Source of the DNA: Psoroptes ovis
Taxonomy: Eukaryota; Arthropoda; Arachnida; Sarcoptiformes; Psoroptidae
DNA: 64,000 nucleotides
Direction of reading: 5' to 3'
Assembly: GCA_002943765.1 (NCBI GenBank)
Contig: PQWQ01000007.1
Location: forward strand, 870,501 to 934,500
Positions 25,301 through 38,939 of the stretch are shown here, piece after piece. How positions within the stretch are numbered: the stretch's first letter is position 1; the number at the start of each line of letters is the position of its first letter. Below the pieces are notes generated by a model. That model had not been told where the DNA came from and searched no databases. It worked only from the letters and a program-made list of their open reading frames with translations. The position numbers and the translations under genes are program-made.

Positions 25301-28300
25301 AAGGCGAGAAAATGGCATTTTTCGTGGTTTCGTATTATTATACAATTTTCCACGTCTTGTTAACCGTGGAAAACCTGTAATCATGAATTTTTTATTCTCC
25401 AGCCATCTCAGTGTTGAATTATAAATCAATATACAAGGTACAGAATCACCAATCAATGTTGATGATTGATCATTATTGTCATTTTGATCATTACCATTGT
25501 TGTTGTTGTCGTAATCTTTTGTTTCAATTGAAGCCGATAAATTCAGATGATGTGAACGAAATGAACGATAAGAATCGTGGACTTGATTACATGTATATTC
25601 AGGTAATTTATCTTTAGCACATGGCATCACTGAATGATGATCATTTTTATTACCACTGCAGTCCCAATTTAAATTGAATGTAATCGTCACATCAGGCAAA
25701 TGTATAATACGACATTCATCATACTTGGATGCAGCATGCACGAACACATCTAAATCGCATAATATTTGTATTCGACCAGTATTATATTGAATAGTTGAAT
25801 TAACGAATGAAAATTCAATCAATTCAGTAGAATTATAAGGATCTAATGATGCATGAAAGACTATGGATATTTGTTTACTATTCAATTTCAATGAACCATG
25901 TAGCAAAAATCTTAATTTATCCCACCATGTTAGACTAGGACTAGGATCACTTGATGGACGAAATATTGATTCGAATGATATATTCACTTGTTGAAGAATC
26001 GGTTCCCAACAAGCACCATGCGTATAGATTAAGCTAGTAATATTGCTTATTATGTCATGATAAAATTTCATTGTTGTCATTGAACGTTCAATTTTAAAAC
26101 TTGAAAAATCCGGCCCCATATCAATTTCACATGTACGCTTAGCACGTGCACTAGCTTCTTGTTCGGCACCAAGTAAAACACCTTTGAAATATAATTTTTT
26201 AGCATTAAGCATTGGTTGAGGAAAATCGCGTAATGTAATAATACAAACACCAATACTGGCAAATAATTGTCGACACCAAATGGTTGAAAAACGTAAATCT
26301 TCAGGTATAGGACTGTGACAATCGATTTGTTTGAGTAATTCTACTTTTTTCTCATATGAATCATATGAAGTGTCAGCAATCAAATGTAATTGAAAATTTT
26401 CCAATTTAACCGTAAATAATTGTGTACGCTGTAGGGTTTGAGTCGGGTCATACATTTTTTTCGATCGTTCGACATATGTTTTAGCATTTTGACGATCAAA
26501 TGCCCGGCGTAGTTCATCAGTCAACAGTATTGATGCATTATTACGTCCACCACTTTTTTCATTAATTTTTTCCATCAATATATTCCAACGTTTCAAACTT
26601 TCATTGTATTCATCTTCCATCAGTTCATAATTATTATTTAGCCGTATTTCAAATGGATCATCACCTAATTCCATTAATATTGATTGAATTTTTATAATAA
26701 AATCAGGTGATATTGTTGTTGATTGTGATTGAATTTTGTTTGAATTTTCTTGTTGTTTAGGTTTTGAATGAAATAAACGTAACCATTTAACAATGGTTAG
26801 AAATTTTTCATTAAAATAAAATGCAAAATTAAATTGATACGGGAATTTCCATATCAATTTATCAATAATGATTTCGATAGCATTATTTTTTTCCATTTCA
26901 GTCAATTTAAATGAACGACGATCCAGTTCATTTTTCGTTTCATTCAAATGATTCATCAACAGGTGTTCAACCTTTAAATTAAGTACATCATTGAAATAAA
27001 TATTTAATAATTCACATTTCGATGCGATCGATCGTTGTATTGATTGATATGAAATTGTAAAATATTCCGTCTCAAAACGCATTGTATGATCATCATTCGA
27101 TAGCAGAATACCGATACTAATTTTTCCATCTAATTTTAAACTAAGACTATATGGTTTTGTATCGATTTGTTTTCGTTGTTGTTGATAATGGTGGTGATGC
27201 TTATTTTGATTTGTATCATCATTACTAATCACAGTTTGTTGTGGTTTAAAATTATCATAAATACTAAAAATATCTTCACATAATTCAAGAACATTAAAAT
27301 GAAATATTGGACACCATTGTATGAAAATTTCTTCAGTCAGACTAAGCGCAATATCGGAACCATTTTTTTGATCATAATTAAAATTAATACGCATCACAGA
27401 AAAATAAACAATACGATGTAATAATTCAGATGCTTTCAAACATGATAATGTTGCTGATGGTGCATACATTGAATTAATACCAAAACCATTTATGCTTGTC
27501 GTTATTTTTGATCCATTCAAATCACATGCCATCGAATCGATACGCATCATTAATTGACGAGTGAATATATTGACTGAAGTAAAATTAATTTGTCCCAAAA
27601 GATTATAAGATTTTGATGATGTCGTTTCTGGTATGTCAATATCATTATTTTCGAATCGAATTCTTTGTTTCATAAGGTCAAAATTGAAATTTTCCAGTAA
27701 ATTAAGATAATATTCCAGACTTATTTGTAAAGCATCCATAACACAATTGATTCGTAAATCATCGGATGAATTCATATTGCCTAATTTAAGTAGCAATGTT
27801 GACATAAATAATGGTACATGTTTTTCATTATATTTTTTCAATGAATTTGGATTCGATGGTTTCAACTGAATATTACCATTCCAACACCAAAATGTTTCCA
27901 ACAATACCTCGACATTTGTTTCATAAATTATGTCAACATTTCGTACACAAGTAGTTTTCAAATGTTTTAGTCCATATGTAAAATTTTTCTCATAATATTT
28001 AAATGATAATGATATATCATGTATGTCCATTAAGAATACAAATTTATTCACATATTTTATTGCAATATCGATATAATTTTCATTATCTTGATTATTTTTA
28101 TTGTTATTTGCAATTTTTCGATCATTATTACTATTGTTTTTCAATATAAATGATTGATAATATGACCAATAATTATTTTTCATTAAATAATCCAGATTAA
28201 TTATGAATGAACAATTGTATATTTCTAATATCAAATGAATATAAAACTTGTCGCTTAATTTATCTCTTTCAATTATGCTTATCAATTTACACATATTCAG

Positions 28301-29632
28301 CGAGAAATCAATAATCGATTCAGAATCTTGAATGGAGAATTTCGTAATCAATAAATTTATTTCCAAACGATTATCATTCATTTTATTCATCGATAATTCT
28401 ATCGGTTCGATTGAAAATGTTAATTCTTTTTTACCAGATTCACGTACTAGCTTCATGATTAATTCATTCAATTTGAATGATATGGTTTTCAATACTTCAG
28501 TTTTCAATAATTGATTTATCGAAATCATTGTTTTATCCAATATTTTCATCATTTTCAATTTATTATTCTCATTTACACGATTATTGCGCATATCTTTAAT
28601 ACGTGCTGGCAACAGTTTCATTAGTTTCGACAAATCATAAACAATAATTTCAGTTGAAGATATTAAAATATCGACTGATTGATCATTTAAATAATAATTG
28701 AACCTGAATGGAAATGAACATTGAAATAAGCATGATTTTTTACAATCTTCACTGTGATCGATGATCATTGAATCACTATCAATATTATCACTATTAGTTG
28801 ATTGCTGTGATTTAAGTATTTTGATTGAGAAGCCATCAACTTGAAATGAGATTTGATTTTTTGATTTTACATAACCGAATTGTATTAATTGTATGGTTGA
28901 ATGTAGTAAGCAATCATTTTGTATTCGATGATCTGAATGTGATGGCAGTCCTAATTGCATTAAACTAAGATTATGTAATGAGACTTGAAAATTCGATGAT
29001 ACATAATTTGATATAAAATAAATTAATTTCTTTATTATGATCGATGCTTGATTTAGGAATAATGTTTGTAATAATTGTTGCACGATGGTTTCATTATTAT
29101 GATCATTGATTTCATTATTTGAAACATCATTATGATTGTTTGTCGAGCTTGAATCGGCTCTATCAAACAAATAATTCGATGATTTATTTGATGAATAAAA
29201 ATGTCGTAATTTCAATGATGCAGCAGCAATATCACCTTCAAGACGTATGTCAGAGAATTTCAAAACAAATAATGAATTATATTTATAATTGAATAATTTC
29301 GATGAAAGACCTAAATGTTCGATATTGATATTAATACCAAAAGTTGGACATGATACATTAATTGTACGTAATGAATTGAAACGTATCGATCGTACATGCA
29401 GATTGATTCCATATTTTATACGTAAATAATAATATAATAACCATAAAAATATTCTGATTATGGAGAATAATGGAAGTTTAATAAAATATTTGAAAAATTT
29501 CAAAAAACAATCAAACCTTAGTGACAAATAACAGATGATCAAGAATAAAAACAAATAAAATGGATAATAAAATAAATGTTCCATTTGATTGTTTATGAAA
29601 TCAATGGAATATTGAAGCATATTCTTCATCAT
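22303..29632 (-). CDS. hobbit: Bridge-like lipid transfer protein BLTP2 (hobbit/KIAA0100)
   Basis: Two very large exons, 25077-29632 and 22303-25021, separated by a 55-bp intron and joined in phase, give about 2,424 residues. Residues 20-45 form an N-terminal membrane anchor (YPFYLFLFLIICYLSL), followed by beta-rich repeating-groove sequence, a region with SFELGYIRVQNMIPNQAYRDV, a coiled coil at roughly 1955-2045 and the conserved C-terminal FFPDR region. Family members are rod-like lipid conduits anchored in the ER that touch the plasma membrane; the fly gene hobbit is needed for growth and regulated secretion. Length fits the family (human about 2,235). A run of twelve His near 24615-24650 sits in a variable loop. 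The C-terminus is Ser/Gln/Lys-rich. The start is the first Met of a tandem Met pair directly before the anchor. Confidence 0.92.
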
Positions 29633-29981
29633 TTGATATTGGGACTATTTGATAAAATCCAGATTTTTCAAATCAATCAATTGTTGATTAAATCATAAAT
29701 TTCAAACAAAACAAATCATAATGAAAAATATAAATAAACAAAATTTCAATCAAATCAAGTCAAATTTCAACAAAAAAAATTAGTTATTCGGCTTCAAAAA
29801 TGACAAGAAAGAGCAAAAGACTTTCCTCACCCTCATTCATAAAAAATTCAAAACAAATGCCATCTATTTCTACTTTATCGGTTCAATAATGTCGAAATAT
29901 ACTTTGATTGCGCAACATGAAAACAATTAATCATTTTTTTTAAATAAATTAATTTAATCATTGATTGATCATCGCGAAAAA
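29633..29981. promoter_or_regulatory. Divergent promoter region of hobbit and ABHD11
   Basis: Only 349 bp separate the two divergent start codons, so both promoters and 5' UTRs must lie here. The DNA is AT-rich with CAAATC-type repeats. No TATA box can be singled out in such sequence. Confidence 0.5.
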
Positions 29982-30896
29982 ATGATTTTTCTAAATTTTC
30001 AGAAAAATTTAAGACGCTTTCAAGCGATTCGATATTTTTCATCAATCAACGATGCGGTACCGTTATCGTTTGTAAAAGCTCAGCCGAAATCTGTTCAAAT
30101 TGATGAAAATGAAAAACCATTGCTTAGTTTTCATGGATTATTTGGTTCCAAAACTAATTTACGTTCATTGATGAATCAAATATGTGTGAGAACTAAGAAA
30201 CCATGTTATACATTCGATTTAAGAAATCATGGTGAAAGTCCACATGTTGATGGCAATCATTCCGACATGAATTCAATGGCCAATGATATACTGTTATGGA
30301 TGAATACAAACAATGTCAAGTGTGCAGATTTACTGGGACATAGTCTTGGTGGTCGTATCATTACACAATTTGCATTCAATTATCCTGAACGTGTTAATCG
30401 ATTAATATTGGTTGATATAAGTCCATTGCCAACACTGCCAAAAATAGATTTTCTTACCGATGATTTTTTTGATTTATTAGAAAATTGCTTGAAATTACCT
30501 CAGACAGTGCAGAATTTATCACAAGCACGTCAACATATTCGACAAATATTGTTGGAAACGATCAAAAATCCATTTATTGTTGATTTTTTCCTATTGAATT
30601 TATATCAAGATAATCAAAATCAAATCAAATGGCGATTCAATACAAGAGCATTGGAAATATTGATTAAAAATCGTTTAGCACATAAATTAGATGGCGATAG
30701 ACAATTCAAAGGTAAAACATTGATAATATATGGTGAACAATCGGATTATGTTCGTCATGATCAATTTGATCAAATCTATATGATAATGCCAAATGTACAG
30801 TTGAAATGTATCAAAAATACTGGCCATTATTTACATGTAGAAAAAGCGCAAGAATTTATTGATTTAGTTGTTGATTTTTTAAATAAAACTAAATAA
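29982..30896 (+). CDS. ABHD11: Alpha/beta hydrolase ABHD11
   Basis: Single exon of 304 residues. The N-terminus (MIFLNFQKNLRRFQAIRYFS) looks like a mitochondrial presequence. The fold is marked by the oxyanion segment FHGLFGSKTNLRSL, the DLRNHGESPH strand, the nucleophile elbow GHSLGG with Ser near residue 121, the acid region GEQSDY near 255 and the catalytic His in TGHYLHVE near 282. In mammals ABHD11 is mitochondrial and protects the 2-oxoglutarate dehydrogenase complex; the lipid substrate is not settled. The length matches the family. I took the ATG at 29982, preceded by AAAA, as the start. The catalytic triad is complete, so it is probably an active hydrolase. Confidence 0.9.
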   Translation: MIFLNFQKNLRRFQAIRYFSSINDAVPLSFVKAQPKSVQIDENEKPLLSFHGLFGSKTNLRSLMNQICVRTKKPCYTFDLRNHGESPHVDGNHSDMNSMANDILLWMNTNNVKCADLLGHSLGGRIITQFAFNYPERVNRLILVDISPLPTLPKIDFLTDDFFDLLENCLKLPQTVQNLSQARQHIRQILLETIKNPFIVDFFLLNLYQDNQNQIKWRFNTRALEILIKNRLAHKLDGDRQFKGKTLIIYGEQSDYVRHDQFDQIYMIMPNVQLKCIKNTGHYLHVEKAQEFIDLVVDFLNKTK

Positions 30897-32321
30897 ATTT
30901 AGTATACTAATTATAATTAAATGATTATGTAGCAACCTACGATAAAGGTAAAGGTCTTCAAGGTGATCAAAACCTGTATTTGTGTTTCTATTAAGTCAAT
31001 CTGCCAAATATGGCTATTTTGACTCGTTCCGTTATAGCGAGAGACAAGAAAAAACGACTATGAAGGTAGAAATATTGTTTTTGATTGTTTGTTTTTTCGC
31101 AAAAATCAATGAATTTTAATGGAAACATCAATGATTTGATGTAATTTTCATCATGTCTTCAGCAAATCGATGTTATTTGTCTTCATCCATTGATCATTAT
31201 ATAAACAAATCAAAGCTACATCGAGTAAAGAAAACATTGAAAACATCAAAAAAAAATTCGTTTGATTTGTTCTATTTTTGGTCGTTGAAGAAAAATATTC
31301 ATCAAATATTCATTCTAAATCATGGCAAACAACAACGATGATGGCGGTGATGATCATACAAAATAAATGTTTAAATGAAGGAAAATAATAATAAATAACA
31401 AATACAAATACAATCGACTATCATTGAGAATTTAGGTGAAGAAAATACTGATGATTTCTAGTAATAACGGGTAAACATTTCAAATAATTTTCGAAAAAAA
31501 CAATAAATTTCATTTATTTTTCCATTAATTCATATGAAGACGCCCAGAAAAATGCGGGATAATTGATTTGTTGGAGTAAAGACACACGAATCAACAAATC
31601 GATCATTGAACATTGATTATTATTTTGGATAATCATCGAGATGATCATCAAGATGATCATGATCATTAATAACAACAACATTGAAGCAAATATCGGCGGG
31701 AAATTACCAATTTGAAATTATTATTTTGAAATTCAAAGTTATAAAGTCATCATCTTCAATTGAAAATTTATTGAATTGAATCATTGAATATCTCTCTCTG
31801 TATTTGGTCTGTAATATTCCAAGTATTATTGAAGATACGAAGCAAAAACCACAACTAATGGTACATATTTATGTATGTGTATGTATGTGTGTGGGAAAAT
31901 ATTAACAAAATTCCATATTAATAATACAAAGTAACAAAAACATACACAGAAACAAAAAGGGCATCGATCTATTAAATGGATGGATGGATAGATGGATGAA
32001 TGAATGAATAGATGAATGAATGAACATCTAAGAATACATTAGTGACAACATCGAATGGCCTTTGTGCTTCATTCATTCATTCAATTCAATTTTTATTATT
32101 TTGCCTTATGTCTGGTTTCAAAATAGAGACATATATCTAACCGCTCAAATATATTTTGAAATATTCGCTGAAACAAAACATGAAAATTTCCCATTTTTCC
32201 ATTTAATTTTGATTCCATATGTTCGTAGCAATTTCAAAAATGACAATTCGACAAAATGCATACGAAATAATGATGATTAAATTCATTTGAAAATCCTTCG
32301 AATCTTAAACAACAGCCAACA
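30897..32321. other. Non-coding stretch between ABHD11 and tensin
   Basis: Expected to hold the ABHD11 3' UTR and the tensin promoter/5' UTR. There is a GGAT/GAAT-type simple repeat near 31977-32030 and alternating AT-rich DNA. Short ATG frames (31153, 32062) are low in information and show no family match. Confidence 0.6.
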
Positions 32322-35300
32322 ATGGTCATCAAATTTGATTGTTGGAAAAAATTGAAATCAAATAAATTATCATCAACATCGATAACAGCGACAACAACAA
32401 CATCATCGTCTTCGACAACATCAACATCGAAATTACCGCCACCATTACCATTTCCTCGTCATATCAATCATAAATATCATCGCCATCATCATCAACATCA
32501 TAATAATCGAAAGCATAAAATTAGAAAATCATCATTACAACACCAGCAACATCAACAGCAACGACGATCACCAACACCTGATTGTTATTGTTCATGTCAT
32601 CGAATTAATTATCATCATCATAATCATCATAATAGAAATGAATATAAAACATATTGTTGGCAATCATCACCGCCAATAATTTCAGTGAAAAAATTTCATC
32701 ATTTAACTGATGATTATAATTATAATAATCCGACAACAGCAACGCTATCATCATCATCAACATTGAATAATAATAATCAAAATAATTCATCATCATTATC
32801 ATCATCAATCAATCAACATCATTATTCATCATTATTGAATAATCAACAGGTAATTACATTGATCAAAATAATTCATTTACATTTACCAGGATAATTATCG
32901 TTTCAATTAACAATTGATATAAATGAAAAGATTTTGACATTTTAGTTTTTCTCGCCAGCTTTGATAAATTGATTTTCTATATACAAATAATCATGTTCAT
33001 CATCATTATTATTTAAGCTTATTATTTTGCTGTAAATATCGAAGCAATCAACCAGATTTTGTTTTATTTTTTCATATCATATCATTTCTCTCTTTCTCGT
33101 ACTATATTTGGATTCAATACACACACATATCCATAGATACACACACACTTACACACACATACATTACTTATACGTGTCTTTCGCGGTGTTTATGTATGTG
33201 TTAATGTTAACATCAACAACAATCATGTCTCAGTGTTTTTTTGAAAAATATAAACACGGTTTTCAATGTTTATTTTTTGTTGATAATAACATCAATCTAT
33301 AATCTTCGATTTGAACGAGCAAAATTTGAACCATATCGATCAAATTATTGATTATTATTCATGATAATTTTGGCAGCTTTCTAACAAATATAATAAATTT
33401 TATACGGCCAAATATCAAATCAATCAATTTCCCTAAACATGTCAAAAATCAAATGATTGATTATCATAGAAATAATATTGATTTTGATCTATATTTTCAA
33501 ATTTATTCCTCATTGATTTATTTGATTCCGTATTGATTTGATTTATTTCTTATTTTTAATACATATATATTTCATTGATAGAATACGAGGCTATCATTGG
33601 TGGCTGAATCTATTGATTCCGCATCATCATCAATAGCAATAGTAACAGCAGCAGCAACAATAACAAATAAACAAAATTCTGCACTGGGTTTGGCAACATC
33701 TGTTTCGGATACTAATAATAGAATCAAAGAATATTGTAAGAATTATTATTATTCTACTTCAAATATTAAACAATTTGAATTAGCTCAACATCAACATCAA
33801 CATCATCATCAACATCATTACAACAATCAAAGACACGAAGAAAATAAAGAACAAGATTCATATTACAGTGATATTATTTATGATCATCCTACATTTTCTT
33901 CGATAGATAAAGCAGCTATTATTACCACCAATACTATTGTTGATAATCGAAATAATAAAAAAATCAAATCAATATCATCATCTTTGGTTAATGATAAAAA
34001 ATTGAAATCAATTCAATTAATATTGATACGACTAGATTTATTTAAATTTGCCACTATGGAACCACTGCAAGTGAATCAACGATTAATTGGTAAGTTTTTT
34101 CATTGATTTATTTACCAAAAATTAATGAATTATTGTTTCCCCTTGATTAGTTTTTTCACTTGTTGATACATTCACAAAATTATCACCGAATAAAATTCTT
34201 GAAAATTATATCAAGAAAATAATACAAGAACAACAACATAATGGTCATTTCATTGCTGTATTTAATCTGTCTGAACCGTTACAATCGATATTTCAAAATA
34301 ATGAACAATTATTGAATGTACAATTTTTTGAATTTGGTTGGCCTGAACGTCGTTCACCATCATTAGAACGGCTATGTTCATTATGTAAATCATTAGATTT
34401 ATGGTTAACACAAAATGATGAAAATTTAGCCATCATTTATTCGAAACGTGATCTCAGCCGTGCTAGTCTTTGTATTGCTGTATTTTTACAATATGTCGAT
34501 ATCTGTTTAGGAAGTAATAATAATAATAATAACAGTAATGATATTGATTCAAATCAATCACAATTGCTGTTTGATTTTGAAACAATGTATAATTATTATC
34601 ATTATAATTTAGAAGCATATTTACAGCCATCACAGAAAAAGTAAGTCAATTCTATATTTAGAATCATTTTAATGTTTAAAATATGTTTCATTTTCGACAA
34701 AATCGTAGATATATAAATTATTTTAAAACATTATTAAATGGTGATAGTCATATTAATTGTCAAAAATTGTACTTAAATCAACTTCTAATACATGAAATAC
34801 CGAATTTTGATGGTTGTGGAAAATGTCGTCCATTCATAAAAATATATCAAGATTGGCAACTACTATATTCATCATCTGTTGTTGATATTGATAATGAATT
34901 TATAAATAAATGGAATTCAATTATATTCGACATACATCCACCGTTAAAATTGCGTGGTGAAATATTGATCAAATGTTTTCATAAAGTCAACTCACCGCTG
35001 ATGAAAATTGAAATGTTTTCATTTCAATTTCATACCGGTACGCTGACATCTACATCGATTAAATATAATAAATCAGATTTAGATTGTGCCGTTTATGATC
35101 GTCGGCTATCGGATAATATGCAAGTTGAGCTAATATTCAGTAATGATGATAAAACTTTGAATCAAATCGTAGAATCTGATCAATTACTGTACCATTATGA
35201 TGATGACAGCCCCCTGATACGGTGTAATTCATATGAAAATTTTTTCAATTTAAAAATGCCAAAAAATCCTGAACAATACAAAAGTAATGATAATATCAGC

Positions 35301-37247
35301 AATAAGCAATTAGAATATACGAAAGGTCCTCTAGATGGAAGTTTATATGCAACTGTATTGAAAAAACCAACAAGTGTAATCGAAGTTGATGTTCATGAAG
35401 TGAATCACGCTAAACAAGAAGCAAAACTGCAAGAAAATTCTCAGAAACAAAAACCAACGAATATGAAAGATGAAATTATTCTTGATGATTTAATCAATGA
35501 ATTGTTCACCGAAATACAATCATTTCCTGATGTACAAATTGATTCAAATTCTTTACAAAGATCTGCAGCATCACCATTGAATAATATTCAAGTAGATGAA
35601 TCATTTTATGATTTTCTTATAAAAAGCGAATCCCTGGAGCATATTCAAAATGAAGTTCACAAAGAAAACATTGATCCTATTCCTCATAAAGAACCATCAT
35701 CCGATGAAGATTATGACTGGCTGCAGCGACAACAAGAAAAATTACGTACAATACGTTCGAATCGTCCAAAACAAGCAGCTGAACAGCTATTGATTGCTGA
35801 ACTTAAAACAGCTATAAAACCACAAGCAGTGGAACCACCAACAGTGCCAAAACGTACCTCTAGTCGAGCTTTATTTTTCAATTATCCATTTGATTTAATT
35901 GATGAAAATAGTGATTACGGTATCATACATAAGTTACAAAATGGAAATGTAAATTATGAAGCACCAATCATACATATTGATGAAGTTGATTCGAATAATA
36001 ATCAAGAAAATTTAAATGATACTATTGCCGAAATGCCGATCAATTCGACACATTTTATAGCTGGACTTAAATCTGATCCATACCAGCAACAATTACGATC
36101 ATCAACACCAGCATTCCCGGTCAGACATAAGAATAAAGTGAAAATTAAATCGAATGAAGAAGAAAATCAACATAATCTGCCAATGTTTATTCAAGATACA
36201 TCTCCATATTGGTATAAACGAAGTATTTCTCGTGAAGAAGGTAAGCGAATTGGCTTAATGCCTTTTATTCAAAAATTTTATTGAATCAATCATTTTCAGC
36301 TGTACGCTATCTACATGATCGCCCTCCTGGATCTTTCATCATTCGTGACTCTAATTCATTTCCTAATGCATATGGATTAGCAGTTCGTGTATCGCCTGAA
36401 GATGCAAGACCAGATAGTGGTGAACCTGTACGCCATTTTCTTATCGAATCAACTAACAAAGGTGTCCGAATTAAAGGTTGTCCTGAAGAACCTGTGTTCA
36501 GTAGTCTTGCAGCTTTAGTATATCAACATTCAATTACGAAAATATCATTACCTACACGTTTGATAATACCATCAGCTGATGATTTCGAATCAACAATTTA
36601 TGGAACATTAGATAGTCAAAATGGTAGTGATAATAATTTATTATTAAAACAATTCTACGACAACGGTGCAGCTTGTAATGTACTTTATTTCATCACTAAT
36701 GATGTTGAATCATTGACTGGTGCTGTTGCTATTAAAAAAACAATCGATATTCTGATGATGAATAATAATCACAGAAATACGAATGATCGAAAAAATAAAC
36801 TGCAGCCAGCTGTTATACATTTTAAAGCATCAAGTAAAGGTATTACATTGACTGATAATAGTCATAGGTATGTAGATAATCGATTATTCGAGTCAAAATC
36901 AAAAATTAAAATGTTTTTTTATTCGCCAAAGACTATTCTTTCGTCAACATTATCCATTGAAAACTATTAGTTTTTGTTCGATTGATCCTGAAAATAGATC
37001 ATGGCAATATAGTTCTGAACATAATCAAATTCAAAGGTATTGTCGGTTGTTGTTGTTCGGTCAATTATTTATACTGATTTCGATTCATTTTTATTCCATT
37101 TCATTCAGCTTTCTTTTCGGGTTTGTCACCAGGAAAAAATCCCAACAACTCGAAAATGAATGTTTAATATTCGGTCATTATGAACATGATCAACCACCAC
37201 ATGCAATTGTTGATTTTGTTAATAAATTATTATATCGATCATTTTGA
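32322..37247 (+). CDS. tensin: Tensin (PTP-like/C2, SH2, PTB focal-adhesion protein)
   Basis: Seven exons (32322-32849, 33582-34089, 34151-34640, 34709-36240, 36300-36867, 36932-37036, 37109-37247) keep one phase for about 1,289 residues. The first 330 residues are Ser/His/Asn-rich. Then come a tensin-type phosphatase-like domain, a C2 domain beginning near KKYINYF (with PNFDGCGKCRPF and PLIRCNSYENF), a linker, an SH2 domain near 1012-1110 (WYKRSISREEAVRYL, GSFIIRDS) and a C-terminal PTB domain (SIDPENRSW, FGFVTRKK). Tensins link integrin tails to actin and phosphotyrosine signals; the fly orthologue is blistery. The catalytic loop reads YSKRDLSRAS, with no Cys and no terminal Arg-Thr/Ser-Gly, so it cannot be a PTEN-like enzyme. 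The start is tentative: the first exon is low complexity and intron 1 is long (732 bp). Confidence 0.88.
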
Positions 37248-38939
37248 TTAATTACGAAAAAAAACGAAAAACGAAACTAAAACGATGCCATAATCAAATT
37301 TTTCTCATTATATACGTACATATTTATTTCTGATTTTATTTACTTAAATTTCAAAAAAATGAATAATCCATGATTGATAATGACAAACCAAGAAAGAATG
37401 ATTTTGAATTTTTCAAAAAAAAAAAAAAAAATTTCGAATCGTCCTTTATGAATAGAACTCGAAAAAATTATTTTTTCTTCCAACTTTAACTGCTAGCAGT
37501 AATTTTTTTTCCTCATAACTTACTGCGTAGAAAAAAAATTGTACTATCACAGTGCTGCCAAAACAATAATTAAATGGACAACAAGCAGTCAACAAAAAAA
37601 AGGTAGAAGCATTGCTTTGAGTGAGGAAACGAAAAAAAAAATCTCGGAAAAAATGAATCGAATGTGGCTTTAACCTTTTGGCCACTATGTTTTGGCCAAA
37701 AATCGGTTTCTGCCCATTTTTTTTCAGTGTATTGTTTATGGTTGTTGTTCGATGTACATCGCATTATTTGTCATCAAAAAAAAAAAAAAATCAGAATCAA
37801 AATCAACAAAAAACAAAATAAAATCGCATCATCAAAGTTGAATTGAAACGAAAACAAAAAAATAAAATGAAATTTTAATTTATTTTTGTTTCTCATTTTT
37901 ACATTATTTTCAAATTTATTGCTCATATGAATTGTGTTTTTTGCTGTGTTTTTTATTTTGAAATTTGAGTCTTGAGTCAAAATTTTATTAAATTTTGTTT
38001 GAAAATTTTATTTTAGCCAAATTATTTGACAATTTAATAATTGAATCGACACATAAAAATCGACAAGAATTGAATCGTTGTTTTTAAATGTATTTTACCA
38101 TTTTACCCGAAATCATTTTATAAAATCATTTAAAACGTAGAAAAAAAAAGTCTCGCGTTGAAATATTCTTAGTCGGTGATTGTTTCTTTTATATTTTTTT
38201 TAATATTCTTCATGTGTCATCATTGTTTGATTTTTTAACAACAACAACAACAATAAGAATTCAGATCAGTCACCGATCATACATCGTTATTGACATGTAA
38301 AGCAGCAGCAGCAGCACTAGCATCATCATTTATAGTCATAATAATCAAAAAACAGCATTAAAATCATAATTTTATGCAGTGATAATATCAAAAAAATATA
38401 ATAATCCAATGAAAACAAAACTCCTATCATAATTTTCTCATTTTAAATATTCACATACACACAAATAATCCAAATACAATTTTGCATATGTTTTTATAAA
38501 AAATAATTCCAATAATTTTTTTCTTTTCATCATTCCAAATGAACAAATTTTGATTTATTCAATTTTATATCTTCTTTGAAATTCTTTCAAAAGATTTTAC
38601 CATTTGATTATTTTTAATTTGTCAATTATTATTATTATTTCAAAAGCAATATTTCTATATTATTTGTTTTCGGTTAAAATTCATATATTTGTCTTGTGTT
38701 TTTGTGATTTTTTTTCTTCATAATAATAATCATAATATTTTAATATATCCAATTATTATTTCTACGTCACCTATTGATATAATAATAAGTATGTTCACAG
38801 CATTTTTCTCAGTGTGTGTTTGACATTTTATATTTATCTATTATTCATTTTTCTATTATGCTAATATTTGAAAAAAAAATTAGATTAGATTATTATTTTA
38901 ATTAAGTAAATTATCCTAAGTAAATAAAAGAAGAAGAAT
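37248..38939. other. Non-coding stretch between tensin and Rab5
   Basis: About 1.7 kb holding the tensin 3' UTR and the Rab5 promoter/5' UTR. It contains an A-run at 37414-37430 followed by TTTCGAATCGTCCTTTATG, which recurs inverted near 40916-40945. A TTTTGGCCAAAA palindrome sits near 37691. No coding exon seen. Confidence 0.6.

Noticed and set aside
30930..31040. Possible tRNA-like fold after ABHD11
   Set aside because: No box A/box B consensus or acceptor stem could be found by eye.
31153..31341. 62-codon frame upstream of tensin
   Set aside because: No family features; likely 5' UTR or intergenic.
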